Assembly (NCBI RefSeq): GCF_003268475.1
Contig: NZ_MCIF01000002.1
Location: 183,482 to 223,298, forward strand
From: Thermogemmatispora tikiterensis
GTDB lineage: Bacteria > Chloroflexota > Ktedonobacteria > Ktedonobacterales > Ktedonobacteraceae
Length of the DNA: 39,817 bases
Direction of reading: 5' to 3'
In this document: positions 26,481 to 36,648 of the stretch, piece after piece
Numbering within the stretch: position 1 is the first letter of the stretch
Layout of the letters: each line of letters opens with the position of its first letter
Translations under genes and position numbers: made by a program
The notes under the pieces: generated by a model
Database searches by the model: none
What the model was told of the DNA's origin: nothing
The model's input: only the letters and a program-made list of their open reading frames with translations

Positions 26481-26895
26481 ATGTCGTCCTGGCTCTATCC
26501 TGCCGGGCTATGTCGCCTTTGCTTCGCCCCAGCACCGGCAGCAAGCCGTGGAACCAGGCGAACAGGATGAGACCATAGCCCGAACCCATCAGCGTTGGCC
26601 AGCGGAGCCAGGCTCCCAGGTGCGTCACGCAGGTGCCGAGCATGCGCATGGCGACCACTGTCGGCGTCATATGGCGTTTCAGGTAGGCCCCTGCTGCAGA
26701 GCGTCGATACGGTTCCAGGTCGACCAGGCGCATGATCAGGAAAGAGGCTACGACCGGTGGCAGCACGGCGATCAGCAGGCCGCTCAGCAGGCGCCGCTGC
26801 CAGCAGTAGTAGATAGAGATGATCTCGGCGCTGATATCTGTCAGGAGTTTCAGCGGGTGGATCTGGTGATACAGTGCTTTCTCACGCGGACTCAT
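26479..26895 (-). CDS. Small membrane protein of unknown function
   Basis: 138 residues: a cytoplasmic N-terminus (MSPREKALYHQIHPLKLLTD), a membrane segment with LLSGLLIAVLPPVVASFLIM (about 36-55), a basic loop (LEPYRRSAAGAYLKRHMTP), and one or two C-terminal hydrophobic segments (GSGYGLILFAWFHGLLPVL). The ATG at 26895 follows AAGGAG and lies about 50 nt downstream of a consensus promoter; the frame is open to 26982 but would then start inside the promoter. No family is recognised. It is one of the few intact genes in this graveyard, and its stop touches the end of the acyl-CoA synthetase fragment. Confidence 0.7.
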   Translation of the reverse strand: MSPREKALYHQIHPLKLLTDISAEIISIYYCWQRRLLSGLLIAVLPPVVASFLIMRLVDLEPYRRSAAGAYLKRHMTPTVVAMRMLGTCVTHLGAWLRWPTLMGSGYGLILFAWFHGLLPVLGRSKGDIARQDRARTT

Positions 26896-26953
26896 AGGGG
26901 GCGGATCTCCTTTTTTGGGGCATGGCAAGCAATGGGAGGTGCTCCACGCACCA

Positions 26954-26982
26954 ATGATATAACAGCTATGCCTGGTTGTCAA
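26954..26982 (-). promoter_or_regulatory. Consensus promoter of the small membrane protein
   Basis: On the minus strand TTGACA (26982-26977), exactly 17 nt, TATCAT (26959-26954). A perfect -35 and a good -10 place the transcription start near 26947, giving a ~50-nt leader. Confidence 0.65.
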
Positions 26983-27824
26983 CGACAGTCACTACCGAAT
27001 TCTATGGGCAATTCAGGCTGACCAGCGTTGGTCAAGACCCTACGGTCTGGCCTCGCCTGCTGGGTTGCGTTGCCTTGCGTTATGAATATGAATCTGGAGC
27101 AGCTGAAACCCTATGTAGTCCTGAAGCGGGAGCACGATTCCTCCTTTTATTAGCCGTCTAAATAATGACACACGATCATGTGGTCGTCAAGGGGTTGGGC
27201 AATGGCATCAAGGCTTGCACGTGTCCACCAACTGAACAGTGACCCATGAACACGAGCGCGAGCGTCTCCAATGAAACTGCTTTTCGATAGCCCCATGCCC
27301 TCGAATGAGGGCACGCAGCCGCTATCCGGCAGTCCCATTGACTTCTCCTTCGCTCAGATGGATGAGGATATCTCTACTGCACCTGGGGGACAGGGAGCAG
27401 GAGCAGGGCTGCTCTCTGCCCGACCAGGGACTTCACCCACACCTGGACGGGAGGCGCGCGTCAGCAGAACAGGCAGAAACCTGGCCTGGTTGGTAGTGTC
27501 TCTGTGCCGGGCTGGCTGGGGAGACAGAGCAAGGTCAAACGGCGAGCCACGCCCTGATGGAGCGACTGACGAGCATGAGCCCCAAGGTGTGCATGCATAG
27601 CCACACCTTGCTGCCGCTGCCTGGCACACGCATACCTACCCCTGCAGTTCGCTCCTCCTGGCTCTGTTGGAAAGACCACGCGAGCCGTCTGCACTTGTCT
27701 GGCCCAATGAGGGCAAGAGTGAGAGCAATGGCAGCAGCAGGAGACTCTGGCCCAGCTCATCACGGAGATTTGCCGTCGACCAGGTGGGGGACCGGTGAGC
27801 AGGCTCTCGCAGAAGCGAGGGGCC
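26983..27824. other. Stretch without a recognisable gene
   Basis: No family recognised. A 23-codon ORF at 27082-27153 (MNMNLEQLKPYVVLKREHDS...) has ordinary codon use but no ribosome binding site and may be the start of a truncated gene. The open frame at 27271-27600 is Gly/Ala/Arg-biased. Confidence 0.4.
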
Positions 27825-28299
27825 TCATTGTGATTGGGCAGCCTCAAGCTGCCGGCTGATGCCGGTGAACCAGTCCAACAGGCGCCGGGTGGCCGGCCCG
27901 GCTGGCTGGATGCCATCGCTGAGTTCGAGCAGTTCGATCCAGCCGCCGGGACGGGTGACGCGCACCAGCTCGCGGACAAAGCCGGGCCAGGCCTGGGCGG
28001 GAATGGCGGCCACCAGCAACCGCTGATGGGTGGAGCTGAATTGGGCGTCGGGGAAGGGCAGACCGTCCAGCACGTTGGCCCGGACAAAGACGCAGGTTGG
28101 GGGCACCGGCTGAGGCAGGGACTGCAAGGAGACGTCGACGCCCACGATGAGTGCGTGCGGGAAGAAGGCCTGCAGCTCGAAGGCCCAGATGCCGGTGCCG
28201 GCGCCCACATCCGGGAGGCACGTGCCCTTCAGGGGCCAAGGAAGCCAGGCAGTGATGTCTGCGGGGCGCTGCTGGATGGAGCTGCTTGGTGAGAAGCGC
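27825..28299 (-). pseudogene. Class I SAM-dependent methyltransferase, truncated (copy M4)
   Basis: Reads SSIQQRPADITAWLPWPLKG, LPDVGAGTGIWAFELQAFFP (motif I), HALIVGVDVSLQSLPQPVPP (motif II), CVFVRANVLDGLPFPDAQFS, STHQRLLVAAIPAQAWPG, VRELVRVTRPGGWIELLEL and LLDWFTGISRQL, then loses homology and stops. So the SAM-binding half is preserved in frame, but the C-terminal ~95 residues found in copy M2 are gone. It is nearly identical in DNA to M2 over the shared stretch. No start codon with a ribosome binding site was found at the upstream end. Confidence 0.7.
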
Positions 28300-29330
28300 T
28301 GAGCTTCGAATGAGCGTCAGGCTACAGAGGCGTCACCGCCAGCAGGGACAGGCATGGCTCGGACACCGAGGGAGCTGCTATCAGCGCGGAGAGCGACACC
28401 AGCGAGACTGAGGAGAGACGGTCAGGAGAGTTGCAGGGGTGGGATGGCCTGCTCTTGCGAACTGGAAGGAAGCGGGTGGAAACCAGAGGCAGCAGAATGC
28501 TGTCCGGCCTCCCGAGCATGCTGCCCGGCAGGAAGGTCCTGTCCAGACTGGCTGGAGGCCAGGCGTGGCACCCATCACGAACCGCTCGCGAGGCACCCGG
28601 GCAAAGGCCGCCGCCACAGCGGATGAGCAACCGCGCTACGGAGCCGGAGCAACTGCAGCGGACCCTGGCGAACTCGTGCCCTCTCCGCTGCCTCCACTAC
28701 TGGGGGTGTGTTGGTCTTGTACCAGGAAGGCACTCGACGAGGAATGGGCGATTCACATCGCTGAACGGACCCATCAGAGCACCAAGGCAGCGGCGTTTTC
28801 TCTCTCTGGACTGACCTCGGAAAGTGATGGAGATGCTGAGAGCGCCGATGGATCTGCTAGCGGATGAGGCCCTGATGCGCCAGAATGCCTCCAGCCAGTA
28901 TCTCTTCTCTGGCCACCAGCCTCTACCGACCTCCGCTTCAGTGAGGCAGCCGCGCTGTTCAGGAAGAGAGCGCACTGGTGAGGGGGACAGACTCAGCTCG
29001 GCCCCGTCAGCTGCAGCTGACTGCCGGGGCGGGGTGAGTCTGCTCTCAGCAAGCTGATGCCGGGTCGCTCTGCGCGTAGGCAGGCTCCTTGCCCTTCCCA
29101 TCTCTTTACGCATCACGAAAGCGGCCAGTCGATAGTAATGGTAAGTTCCTCTCCAAAGAGGATACGCTATAGATGCTCAGGAAATCCCCCCGTATCTTTC
29201 CTGAGCTCCTACCAGGGAGCACCCTAGGGGGAAGAGCGGAAGGAAGGGCATCTAAGCGTTCAGCCGTCCCGGCTTATCGTGCCTGCTTTCCTCTTCTCTT
29301 CCTCTCAATTCAGAGGAAAGTCGCTTACAC
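28300..29330. other. Mostly non-coding stretch with a possible PCMT-like scrap
   Basis: On the minus strand near 28560-28627 the frame reads AVAAAFARVPRERFVMGA, which resembles the start of protein-L-isoaspartate methyltransferases (xLxAxxRVPRExFVP). Nothing follows it. Otherwise only biased open frames. A perfect stem-loop lies at 29175-29206 (annotated separately). Confidence 0.35.
29175..29206 (+). other. Perfect 10-bp stem-loop
   Basis: GCTCAGGAAA (29175-29184), 12-nt loop, TTTCCTGAGC (29197-29206), followed by a smaller stem GCTCC-TACCAG-GGAGC. It lies 125 nt upstream of a consensus promoter. It could be a terminator without U-run, part of a small RNA, or a regulatory site. Confidence 0.45.
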
Positions 29331-29359
29331 TTGACAGAGAGAGCTATTCTTGTTATACT
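29331..29359 (+). promoter_or_regulatory. Near-perfect sigma-70 promoter upstream of the RHS gene
   Basis: TTGACA (29331-29336), exactly 17 nt, TATACT (29354-29359). This is one of the strongest promoter matches in the window. It points at the RHS gene, whose start is 724 nt further on. In between, ACAGGAGGC precedes ATG GAC GCA GTG CTG CAC CTG TAG (29406-29429), a 7-codon ORF that might be a leader peptide or the start of a decayed gene. Confidence 0.6.
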
Positions 29360-30082
29360 CTTAGCCAGCAGAAACCTTTTAAGGGAGAGTGATCATAACA
29401 GGAGGCATGGACGCAGTGCTGCACCTGTAGTAGCTTTCTCCATGCGAACTCCGTTGAGGCTGTCGGTGTCAGGCAGGACGACGTTGTTTGCAAAGGTCCT
29501 TTATTTCCCTAGTACTTGGATACCAATCATTCCTGAAGCCTGACCCCCACCCTGGTCATTCCCCTTCTCAGATGCTACAGCTCTTGTCGCTTGCTGCTGT
29601 CGAGAAAGGCCAACAGGAAGGAGCAATTACTGATGGCCTGCTTGCCTCTTTCAAGGAGAGGTCCTGGTTGCCAGCGTAGCCCAGGTGCAGGCAGATCCTT
29701 TTCCATGCGCTGCTTTTCTCCCCTGCTTCCCCAGACGTCGGCTTGTTTTGGCCAGCGCATATGCTTGAGCCAGGGCCGGGGGATCAGGGAGAAGCCGCCA
29801 ATCCAGAGGTAGCGCCTGCCGCCTAGCAGGTGCAACAAAGGAGGAAGCGGTGTTCTCTCGGAAGCGTTGCGACCCGCCAGGGAGAACATCGCCCGCGGAG
29901 GAGCCTCCGCATGGCTCCAGTATACCATTGTGGAGGCTCTCCTGTCTTCGGTAGGAACTACGGCGTAGCTCTTTTTGCGCTGCTGAGGGATTTGCAGTGC
30001 CTGTCTGGTCTCTTCCCCTTTCGCTCCGCGCCGTTCGGGGCCAGCGCAGTGAGCACGAGGAGGGAAAGAAGCTGGGGAGCAA
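29360..30082. other. Long leader region of the RHS gene
   Basis: No gene with recognisable homology. It holds the 7-codon ORF at 29406 with an excellent ribosome binding site. Overlapping open frames on both strands look like composition artefacts. If the promoter at 29331 serves the RHS gene, this is a ~720-nt 5' untranslated region. Confidence 0.4.
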
Positions 30083-33000
30083 TTGCGATCTGCATGGAGC
30101 CTGACTGTACGGGTGCGTCTCAGCCTTCGCACCATTGTCTCTGCCCTCATGCTTGTGCTTGTCCTGCTCAGCCAGACGCTCGTCGACTGGAGCGCTGTCC
30201 CACGGGCCCAGGCTGCTGCCAGCATGCCGTATGGGGCGCCCTCTCGCCCTCATCGCGTGAATCCAGGCAGTGGCGCTGCCTCCCATCCACGAGTCGTCAC
30301 ACCAGCTCCGCCCGGCAACGTTCCGGTTGGGACGCCACAGCAGATAAAGCGCAGCCTGCGCATGCCTATGCAGCCAGGAAGCGTTGCGCTAAGCACTGCC
30401 AAAGCGAGCAGTTTCCGCGGCAGCGATGGCCGCTTCGAGGTCCAGATCCCGGCGGGGGCCGTCACCGCTCAGGACCTCAGCCAGGCGGGTGGCTCCATCT
30501 CCCTGCGCGTCACCCAGATCGCGCCGCCTTCCGGTTCCAACGCCGGGGGAAGTGGCCAGTTTTCGCTGGGGGCCTATCTGCTCCAACTTGTTGACGCTCA
30601 CGGCCAGCTGCTCAATCATGGGCTGCGCCAGCCCGTGCAGGTCCGTTACCATCTCCAACCCAAAGAGCAGGCTCTTCACCTGGAGCATGCCTATCTCCTC
30701 CTCAACGGTGGAGTCGCCGATGATGCCCTCCATGTCCAGGGAGTTGTCGCCCCCGCGGCGGGCAAGACAGTCACCAGCACCCTCGGTACTCAGACTGCCC
30801 AGACGACCGCGCTTGATCCCAGTGCGCACGTCCTGAGTGCCACCGTCCCACTAGATACCCCTAGCACCGCTATGAGCTGGGACAGCGATTCGCCTATCGC
30901 CACCTTCGGTAAACCTGATCCTGTCTCAGTCTCGCTCTCCGCTGGAGCGCTCAGCTATACGCAACCCATCGACGTTCCCTCTGGGCCGGCAGACCTCACG
31001 CCGTCGCTACAGCTCGTCTACAGCAGCGAGGCCGTCAACGAGCAGCACAACCCCAGCGCTGCCGCCAGCTGGGTGGGTGAGGGCTGGAGCCTGTCGCTGG
31101 GGGCCATCACCTGGTCGGAGCACAACGTTCTGGCCGGCTGCAAGAACAACTGTACCGCCAACTGGGAAAATGTCTGGTATCTCGACGACGCCTATGGCAC
31201 CAGCTCCCAGCTCATCCCGCCCAACATCAACGTCTCAACCTACTATGATGATACCGCCAACTACTACTGTGCCACGGGCAACCCCAATGCCTACCCCTGT
31301 CCCATCCTCTGGCATACGGCTGATGAGACCCACGACAAAATCTATGCCTATGTCGGTCCTATCGACATCGGCCAGCCGACGCATCCACCCTGCTTCCGCG
31401 TCTGGCATCCTAACGGCATCATGGAGGAGTATGGCTGTACTGCCGACTCGCTGCAGTACTATTACGAGGCGGGTATCGGCGCCGTCGTCAACGCCTGGTA
31501 TCTGGACCTCATTACGGACCCCCAGGGGAACCAGATCCATGTGACCTACCAGCGTGACATGGCTTCCTGGACCAGCCCGGTCACCGGCAAGACCTACACC
31601 TATCCGCGCGATGTGGAGCTGGCGACCGTCAGCTATGACTCGCCCACCTGCCACAACGCGCAGACCATGTGCACGGGCAGCGCCTGGCAGCCGCTGGTTC
31701 AAATCGTCTTTAACGCCAGCCACAGCCCTGCGCTCTTCACCAACGGCGGCAGCTGGGGCAGCTGCAACACCGGCACCAATATGCGCTGCGATGATCCGCT
31801 CGACCTGAGCAGCAGCGGCGGTCTGCCGGCGCCCATCATCCAGAACACCTTTGTGCTCAACAGTATCCAGGTCCAGGTCCGTAGCAGCGGCAGCGCCAGC
31901 TGGAATACCCTGCGCACCTACAACCTCAGCTACGAGCAGTCCGGTCCCACCACGATCACCGACCCCGCCAGCGGCCTGCAGCGCTCCGTAGCCGGCATGT
32001 TCGATCTCACGCGCCTCCAGGAGGTCGGCAGTACCGGGGCCACGGCCCTCATGTACTCTGGCATGGACAACAGCAGCAGCCAATCATATGCCTACATGAA
32101 GGTCTTTGACCTCAGCGGTCGCAACATCGTCGTTGGTCCCAACACGACCCTCTCCTACTGGATCTATCCTGAAAGTAGCGCTGTCCAGAGCGGTGTCAGT
32201 GGGAGCAACAGCACCTGTGTCGCCATCGACATGATCTTCAGCGATGGCTCCGATCTGCGCGACTCCGGAGCCGTTGACCAAAACGGCGTCAAACTGCATC
32301 CGGCGCAGCAGTGCGGTCACCTCAAGCTCGATCAATGGAACCTGGTCATCTCCAACATTGGCGCTGTCAAGAATGGCAAGACCATTAACCGGATCGACGT
32401 TGGTTATGACCAGCCTGCCAACACCGGCGGATATCGCGGCTATATCGATGATATTGTCATCAGCAATCCGGGCAGCAGCACCCCGCTCTTCAGCAGCGAC
32501 TTCGAGAGTGGCTCGCCGCAGCCGACCTGGACCAACACCGTTGACAGCTCCGGTGGTGGCGGCATCGCCAACGTCGGCGGGTTCTGCTGCTCGCTGAGCG
32601 GACCGGAGGCCGGCACCCGTCAGGAGACCTTCCATACTGACAGCGCGGCCTTGCCGCAGGTGGTCTTTAGCTATACCACGCTCACCAACACCTACGTTGA
32701 TTCCTTCTATCATCCCACGCCCTCGACCAACTGTGGTCCCTCCTGGAACAAAGGCAACGGCAGCGGCTGTCTCCTCTGGAGTCAGAGCTATGCTGGCAAC
32801 AGTCGCTTCCTGAGTAGCATTAGCAATGGTGAGGGCCTGGTGCAAACCTTCACCTGGTCAATTGCCCACAACAACAGCCATGGCGTGCCCGGCGGGGGCA
32901 GCAACAACGCCAATCCCTTCTACTGCAACAGTAACATGAACGGCTACCCCTGTGACGAGGCTGACGACAGCGGCTGGAGCCGCGCCGTGTTGACGCAGGA

Positions 33001-36000
33001 GAGCACCACCACTCTGCGGCTGAGCCAGAACGGCCAGGGAGGCGCGCAGAGCAGTACACCCGTTACCGAGACCACGGCATACAGCTATCAGCTGACCTAT
33101 CCGCTGCCGGCCCAGGAGTGTAGCGATTGTGTTGCCGGCATGTACTGGGGCAACCAGAACGATGTTGACTATCTCAGCTATTACAATGGGATCTTCATGG
33201 GCTTTGCCCAGGTCACGGTCTCGCCGCCCGATGGCTCGCTCGAGGTTCACAAATACTACGCCGGTGAGGGCTGGGGTATCTACGATACCTCCCAGGTGAC
33301 CTGCTTTACTGCGGCCCCCTGTCACAATGATCCCTGGTGGGACCTGGCCAACGCGGCCCACGGCCAGGAGTATCAGGCTCTCTACTACGATACCGACGGC
33401 AACACCCTGCTCAAGGAGGTCGACACCAGCTATCAGGCCATCTGTCCGCCGCCCGGTGTGGCGGGCACGCCAGCCTCATCGCAATACGGCACCTGGGATG
33501 GCAAGCTTGTCAGTGCTCTCGACCATAACAATCCGGTGGTCGTCTGTGATATCCGGAAGACGCAGCAGAAAGTGCAGATCTTCGACGGTTCCAGCAACAG
33601 CGTTGTCACGACTACGAGCTGGAGCTACGACAATTATGATCGGGTCACCCAGGAGGTCACTACCGGCAACGGTGGCACACCGGCCCAGGTCGTCAAGAAC
33701 TACAGCTACGTCTGGAACGATGCCGTGCAGGCGACCCAGAGTAGTGCCAGTGGCACCTACCTTATCGACTTTGTGGCGCTGAGCACTGTCGAAGACGGCT
33801 CTGGCAATCGCCTGAGCTGCCAGTATACCAGCTACGATGGTCAGGGCTACGCCACCGGCCAGACCAGCGCCCTGACGCTGGGCGAGGCCACGGAGAAGGA
33901 CGCCTACGCCGATTGTGGCAGTTCAGCCAACAACTACACGCCCACGGACAAGAGCGCCACGACGACCGTCTACGATGCCTATGGAAACGTCGTCGCCAGC
34001 ACCGATGCTGATGCGAACGCTGGCATTGGCGGGCATGTCGGCTGCACGGTCGGCAGCAGCCAGTATACCAGCTGCACCACCTACGACAGTACCTTTGCGG
34101 TCTACCCGATCACCAGCGCCAACGCTCTTAACCAGGTCAGCCGTACCAGCTACGCGAACACTGGGGCCACCTTCGGCTACGGTACCTGGCCACAGAGTAC
34201 GACGGACGTCAACAACCAGACGACCAGCTACACCTACGACTTCCTGGGACGCATGACTGCCCAGGTACTGCCGGGCGAGAGCAGCGGCTTGCAGACGCAG
34301 CAGTGGCTCTACAGCGACTGGTGCAGTGGCACTGCGGCCCAGGGTCCCTGCCTGGAGATCGACGAGATCGATCGTCTCAACAGTACCACCACGACCATCT
34401 CGCGGGCCTTCTACGACGGCGAAGGGCGTCTGGTGGAGACACGCACCCCTGACCCGGCTGGGCAGGATGTGATCATCTACGCCTTCTACGACAGCTCGGG
34501 ACGCCTCTTCTTCAAGAGCGATCCCTACTTTGTCCCGGCCTACAGCGGTCCGCCGGGGCCAGCGGCCTACTCGCTGCCCGACACCACGCAGCCAGGTACC
34601 ACGACGACCTATGATGGTCTGGATCGCGTACTGAGCGTCACCGATCCCAATTCCTTCACCAAGCATACGGCCTACAGCGTCGTCTGCGGGGTCCAGGGGA
34701 CCAGCGACAGCGGCTGCTATGAGCAGACAGCAGTGACCGATGCCAACGGGCACAGGAGCGCCAGCCTGGTCGGGGCTTTGGGGAAGGAGAACTATCAGCA
34801 GCAATACACGGGCGATAGCTCACACCCCTACACCCTCTACAGTACCACGGCCTACACCTACGACAGTGCGGGTCAACTGCTCGCCACGCGCTCGCCCGAT
34901 GGCAGTCTGGCCACCACCACCTACGATGATCTGGGGCGGGCCATCCAGTGGCAGGACCCGGATCGCGGCACCAGCACGGCCAGCTATGATCCCAACGGCA
35001 ACGTGATCCAGACGGTGGATGCACGCGGCGCTGCGGGCACCGTCTACTACGGCTACGACGGTCTCAACCGGCTGTTGTGGCGTAACAGCAGCAACACCTC
35101 CACCGGCGCCTGGGTCACCTACACCTACGACAGCACTGCCAATGGGAACATGGGCGTGGGCCGCGTGACTGGCGAGCAATTCAGCGGTCCGGCCAATCTC
35201 AGCGGCTCCTACAGCTACACCTATGATGCACGTGGGCGGCAGATTGCCGAGACCATCACCGTCAATGGCACCAGCTACACGGTGCAGGCCAGCTACAACG
35301 ATGCCGGCCAGCTCACCAGCCAGACCTATCCTGATGGGGAAGTGGTCACGCCAGGCTATGACGCCAACGGCTGGCTGATCGGTCTGACCACCACCCAGAA
35401 CACCACCACCACAGTGCTGGCTTCGGCCATTCAGTACCAGGGGAATGCTGGTGCGGCGGGGAAAGCCACGGCCCTGCTCCTGGGGAACAGCCGCTATAGC
35501 TTCGCGCGTAGCTTTGACGCGGGGCTGCGGGTGACCAGCCTGGTCTACAAGAACCAGAGCAGTGGAGCGGTGCTCTATCAGGAGCAGCCGCAGTACGATG
35601 CCGCCAACAACGTCGTGGCGGCCACCACGACCATGCCGACGGGGGATACGGACGTGCAGGCTTTCTGCTACGATGCCCTCAATCGGCTGACGTGGGCGGG
35701 GGCGAGTGGGACACCGCCTTGTGGGAGCACGCTGAACGCGGGAACGCTGACGGCGGCGCAGTACCAGCAGGGCTATAGCTACGATGCGGAGGGGCGCCTG
35801 ACGACGGGGCCGGCTGGGAGCTACACCTATGGGGATAGCGCGCACCCGCATGCGGTCACGAGCACCAGCAGTGGCTTCAGTGCCAGCTATGATGCGGCAG
35901 GGAACAGGATTTGCCGGGCGCCCAACAGCTCGGTGACCTGTGGCGGTAGCGCTCCCACTGGGCAGCAGCTGAGCTATGACGCAGAGGGGAGGCTGGTACA

Positions 36001-36538
36001 TTGGCAGAATATGCCGACAGCGCCCAGCTCCTCGGTGGATTACCTCTACGATGGGGAGGGGAACCGCGTGGTGCAGCAGGCGACGGTGGGAGGGAGCACG
36101 ACGACGACCATCTATCTGGGGCAACTGGAGGAGATCCAGCAGAGTGCGAGCGGGACGCAGACGTTGACGTATTACTCGCTGGGAGGGGCGCCGGTGGCCG
36201 AGGGGGGCAATGGGAGCGACTACTACTTTGGCTATGACGTGCTGGGGAGTCTGGTGGTCGCCCTGGATAGTGGAGGGAACGTAGCAGGAACGCAGTTGTA
36301 CGGGCCGTATGGGGACCAGCGGTACACGACGGGGAGTCTGCCGACGAGCCTGGGCTACACAGGGCAGCGTGCGGACAGTGTGACAGGGCTGGATTATGAT
36401 GTAGCCCGCTATTACGATCCGGTGGTGGGGCAGTTCCTGACGGCGGACACGGTGCAGGGGAACGAGCAGGGGCAGGACCCGTATGCGTACGTGGGAGGCA
36501 ACCCGGAGACGCGGACCGATCCGACGGGACAGATGTAG
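30083..36538 (+). CDS. Giant secreted RHS-repeat protein, core ending in an amber codon
   Basis: 2151 residues. A basic N-terminus and hydrophobic core (TIVSALMLVLVLLSQTLV) ending near AQAAA form a signal peptide. A SpvB/Tc-like N-terminal region follows (about 275-340: SVSLSAGALSYTQPIDVPSG, GEGWSLSLGAI). A jelly-roll-like carbohydrate-binding domain is at about 665-800 (TLSYWIYPES...GYIDDIVIS). YD/RHS repeats run from about 1175 to 1970 (SYDNYDRVTQ, TYDSAGQLLATRSPDG, YDALNRL). The RHS-associated core ends the chain (GYTGQRADSVTGLDYDVARY, YDPVVGQFLTADT, DPTGQM). RHS shells enclose and deliver a C-terminal tip. Here TAG (36536-36538) follows the core at the usual cleavage site, and the tip is a separate in-frame ORF. 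The start is the TTG at 30083; an in-frame TGA at 30050 excludes a longer form. Confidence 0.9.
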   Translation: MRSAWSLTVRVRLSLRTIVSALMLVLVLLSQTLVDWSAVPRAQAAASMPYGAPSRPHRVNPGSGAASHPRVVTPAPPGNVPVGTPQQIKRSLRMPMQPGSVALSTAKASSFRGSDGRFEVQIPAGAVTAQDLSQAGGSISLRVTQIAPPSGSNAGGSGQFSLGAYLLQLVDAHGQLLNHGLRQPVQVRYHLQPKEQALHLEHAYLLLNGGVADDALHVQGVVAPAAGKTVTSTLGTQTAQTTALDPSAHVLSATVPLDTPSTAMSWDSDSPIATFGKPDPVSVSLSAGALSYTQPIDVPSGPADLTPSLQLVYSSEAVNEQHNPSAAASWVGEGWSLSLGAITWSEHNVLAGCKNNCTANWENVWYLDDAYGTSSQLIPPNINVSTYYDDTANYYCATGNPNAYPCPILWHTADETHDKIYAYVGPIDIGQPTHPPCFRVWHPNGIMEEYGCTADSLQYYYEAGIGAVVNAWYLDLITDPQGNQIHVTYQRDMASWTSPVTGKTYTYPRDVELATVSYDSPTCHNAQTMCTGSAWQPLVQIVFNASHSPALFTNGGSWGSCNTGTNMRCDDPLDLSSSGGLPAPIIQNTFVLNSIQVQVRSSGSASWNTLRTYNLSYEQSGPTTITDPASGLQRSVAGMFDLTRLQEVGSTGATALMYSGMDNSSSQSYAYMKVFDLSGRNIVVGPNTTLSYWIYPESSAVQSGVSGSNSTCVAIDMIFSDGSDLRDSGAVDQNGVKLHPAQQCGHLKLDQWNLVISNIGAVKNGKTINRIDVGYDQPANTGGYRGYIDDIVISNPGSSTPLFSSDFESGSPQPTWTNTVDSSGGGGIANVGGFCCSLSGPEAGTRQETFHTDSAALPQVVFSYTTLTNTYVDSFYHPTPSTNCGPSWNKGNGSGCLLWSQSYAGNSRFLSSISNGEGLVQTFTWSIAHNNSHGVPGGGSNNANPFYCNSNMNGYPCDEADDSGWSRAVLTQESTTTLRLSQNGQGGAQSSTPVTETTAYSYQLTYPLPAQECSDCVAGMYWGNQNDVDYLSYYNGIFMGFAQVTVSPPDGSLEVHKYYAGEGWGIYDTSQVTCFTAAPCHNDPWWDLANAAHGQEYQALYYDTDGNTLLKEVDTSYQAICPPPGVAGTPASSQYGTWDGKLVSALDHNNPVVVCDIRKTQQKVQIFDGSSNSVVTTTSWSYDNYDRVTQEVTTGNGGTPAQVVKNYSYVWNDAVQATQSSASGTYLIDFVALSTVEDGSGNRLSCQYTSYDGQGYATGQTSALTLGEATEKDAYADCGSSANNYTPTDKSATTTVYDAYGNVVASTDADANAGIGGHVGCTVGSSQYTSCTTYDSTFAVYPITSANALNQVSRTSYANTGATFGYGTWPQSTTDVNNQTTSYTYDFLGRMTAQVLPGESSGLQTQQWLYSDWCSGTAAQGPCLEIDEIDRLNSTTTTISRAFYDGEGRLVETRTPDPAGQDVIIYAFYDSSGRLFFKSDPYFVPAYSGPPGPAAYSLPDTTQPGTTTTYDGLDRVLSVTDPNSFTKHTAYSVVCGVQGTSDSGCYEQTAVTDANGHRSASLVGALGKENYQQQYTGDSSHPYTLYSTTAYTYDSAGQLLATRSPDGSLATTTYDDLGRAIQWQDPDRGTSTASYDPNGNVIQTVDARGAAGTVYYGYDGLNRLLWRNSSNTSTGAWVTYTYDSTANGNMGVGRVTGEQFSGPANLSGSYSYTYDARGRQIAETITVNGTSYTVQASYNDAGQLTSQTYPDGEVVTPGYDANGWLIGLTTTQNTTTTVLASAIQYQGNAGAAGKATALLLGNSRYSFARSFDAGLRVTSLVYKNQSSGAVLYQEQPQYDAANNVVAATTTMPTGDTDVQAFCYDALNRLTWAGASGTPPCGSTLNAGTLTAAQYQQGYSYDAEGRLTTGPAGSYTYGDSAHPHAVTSTSSGFSASYDAAGNRICRAPNSSVTCGGSAPTGQQLSYDAEGRLVHWQNMPTAPSSSVDYLYDGEGNRVVQQATVGGSTTTTIYLGQLEEIQQSASGTQTLTYYSLGGAPVAEGGNGSDYYFGYDVLGSLVVALDSGGNVAGTQLYGPYGDQRYTTGSLPTSLGYTGQRADSVTGLDYDVARYYDPVVGQFLTADTVQGNEQGQDPYAYVGGNPETRTDPTGQM

Positions 36539-36648
36539 GCGCTCCCAGGTGGAGGAGGGGATAGCAGCGTGCCAGCGCCGGCGCCGGTGGTTGATGTGGA
36601 TCGGGCAGGAGCCTGCAATTCGACCGTGTGTTACCAGCCGAATGGAAC
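36428..36648 (+). repeat. RHS core-end/linker repeat, copy 1
   Basis: 221 nt matching 38365-38585 (offset 1937) with 7 mismatches. The first 128 nt, covering the last 111 nt of the core frame including the TAG, are identical; all mismatches lie after the TAG, four of them in the ribosome binding site region. It covers the end of the RHS core and the linker shared by both tips, and would be the recombination substrate for swapping tips. Confidence 0.9.
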
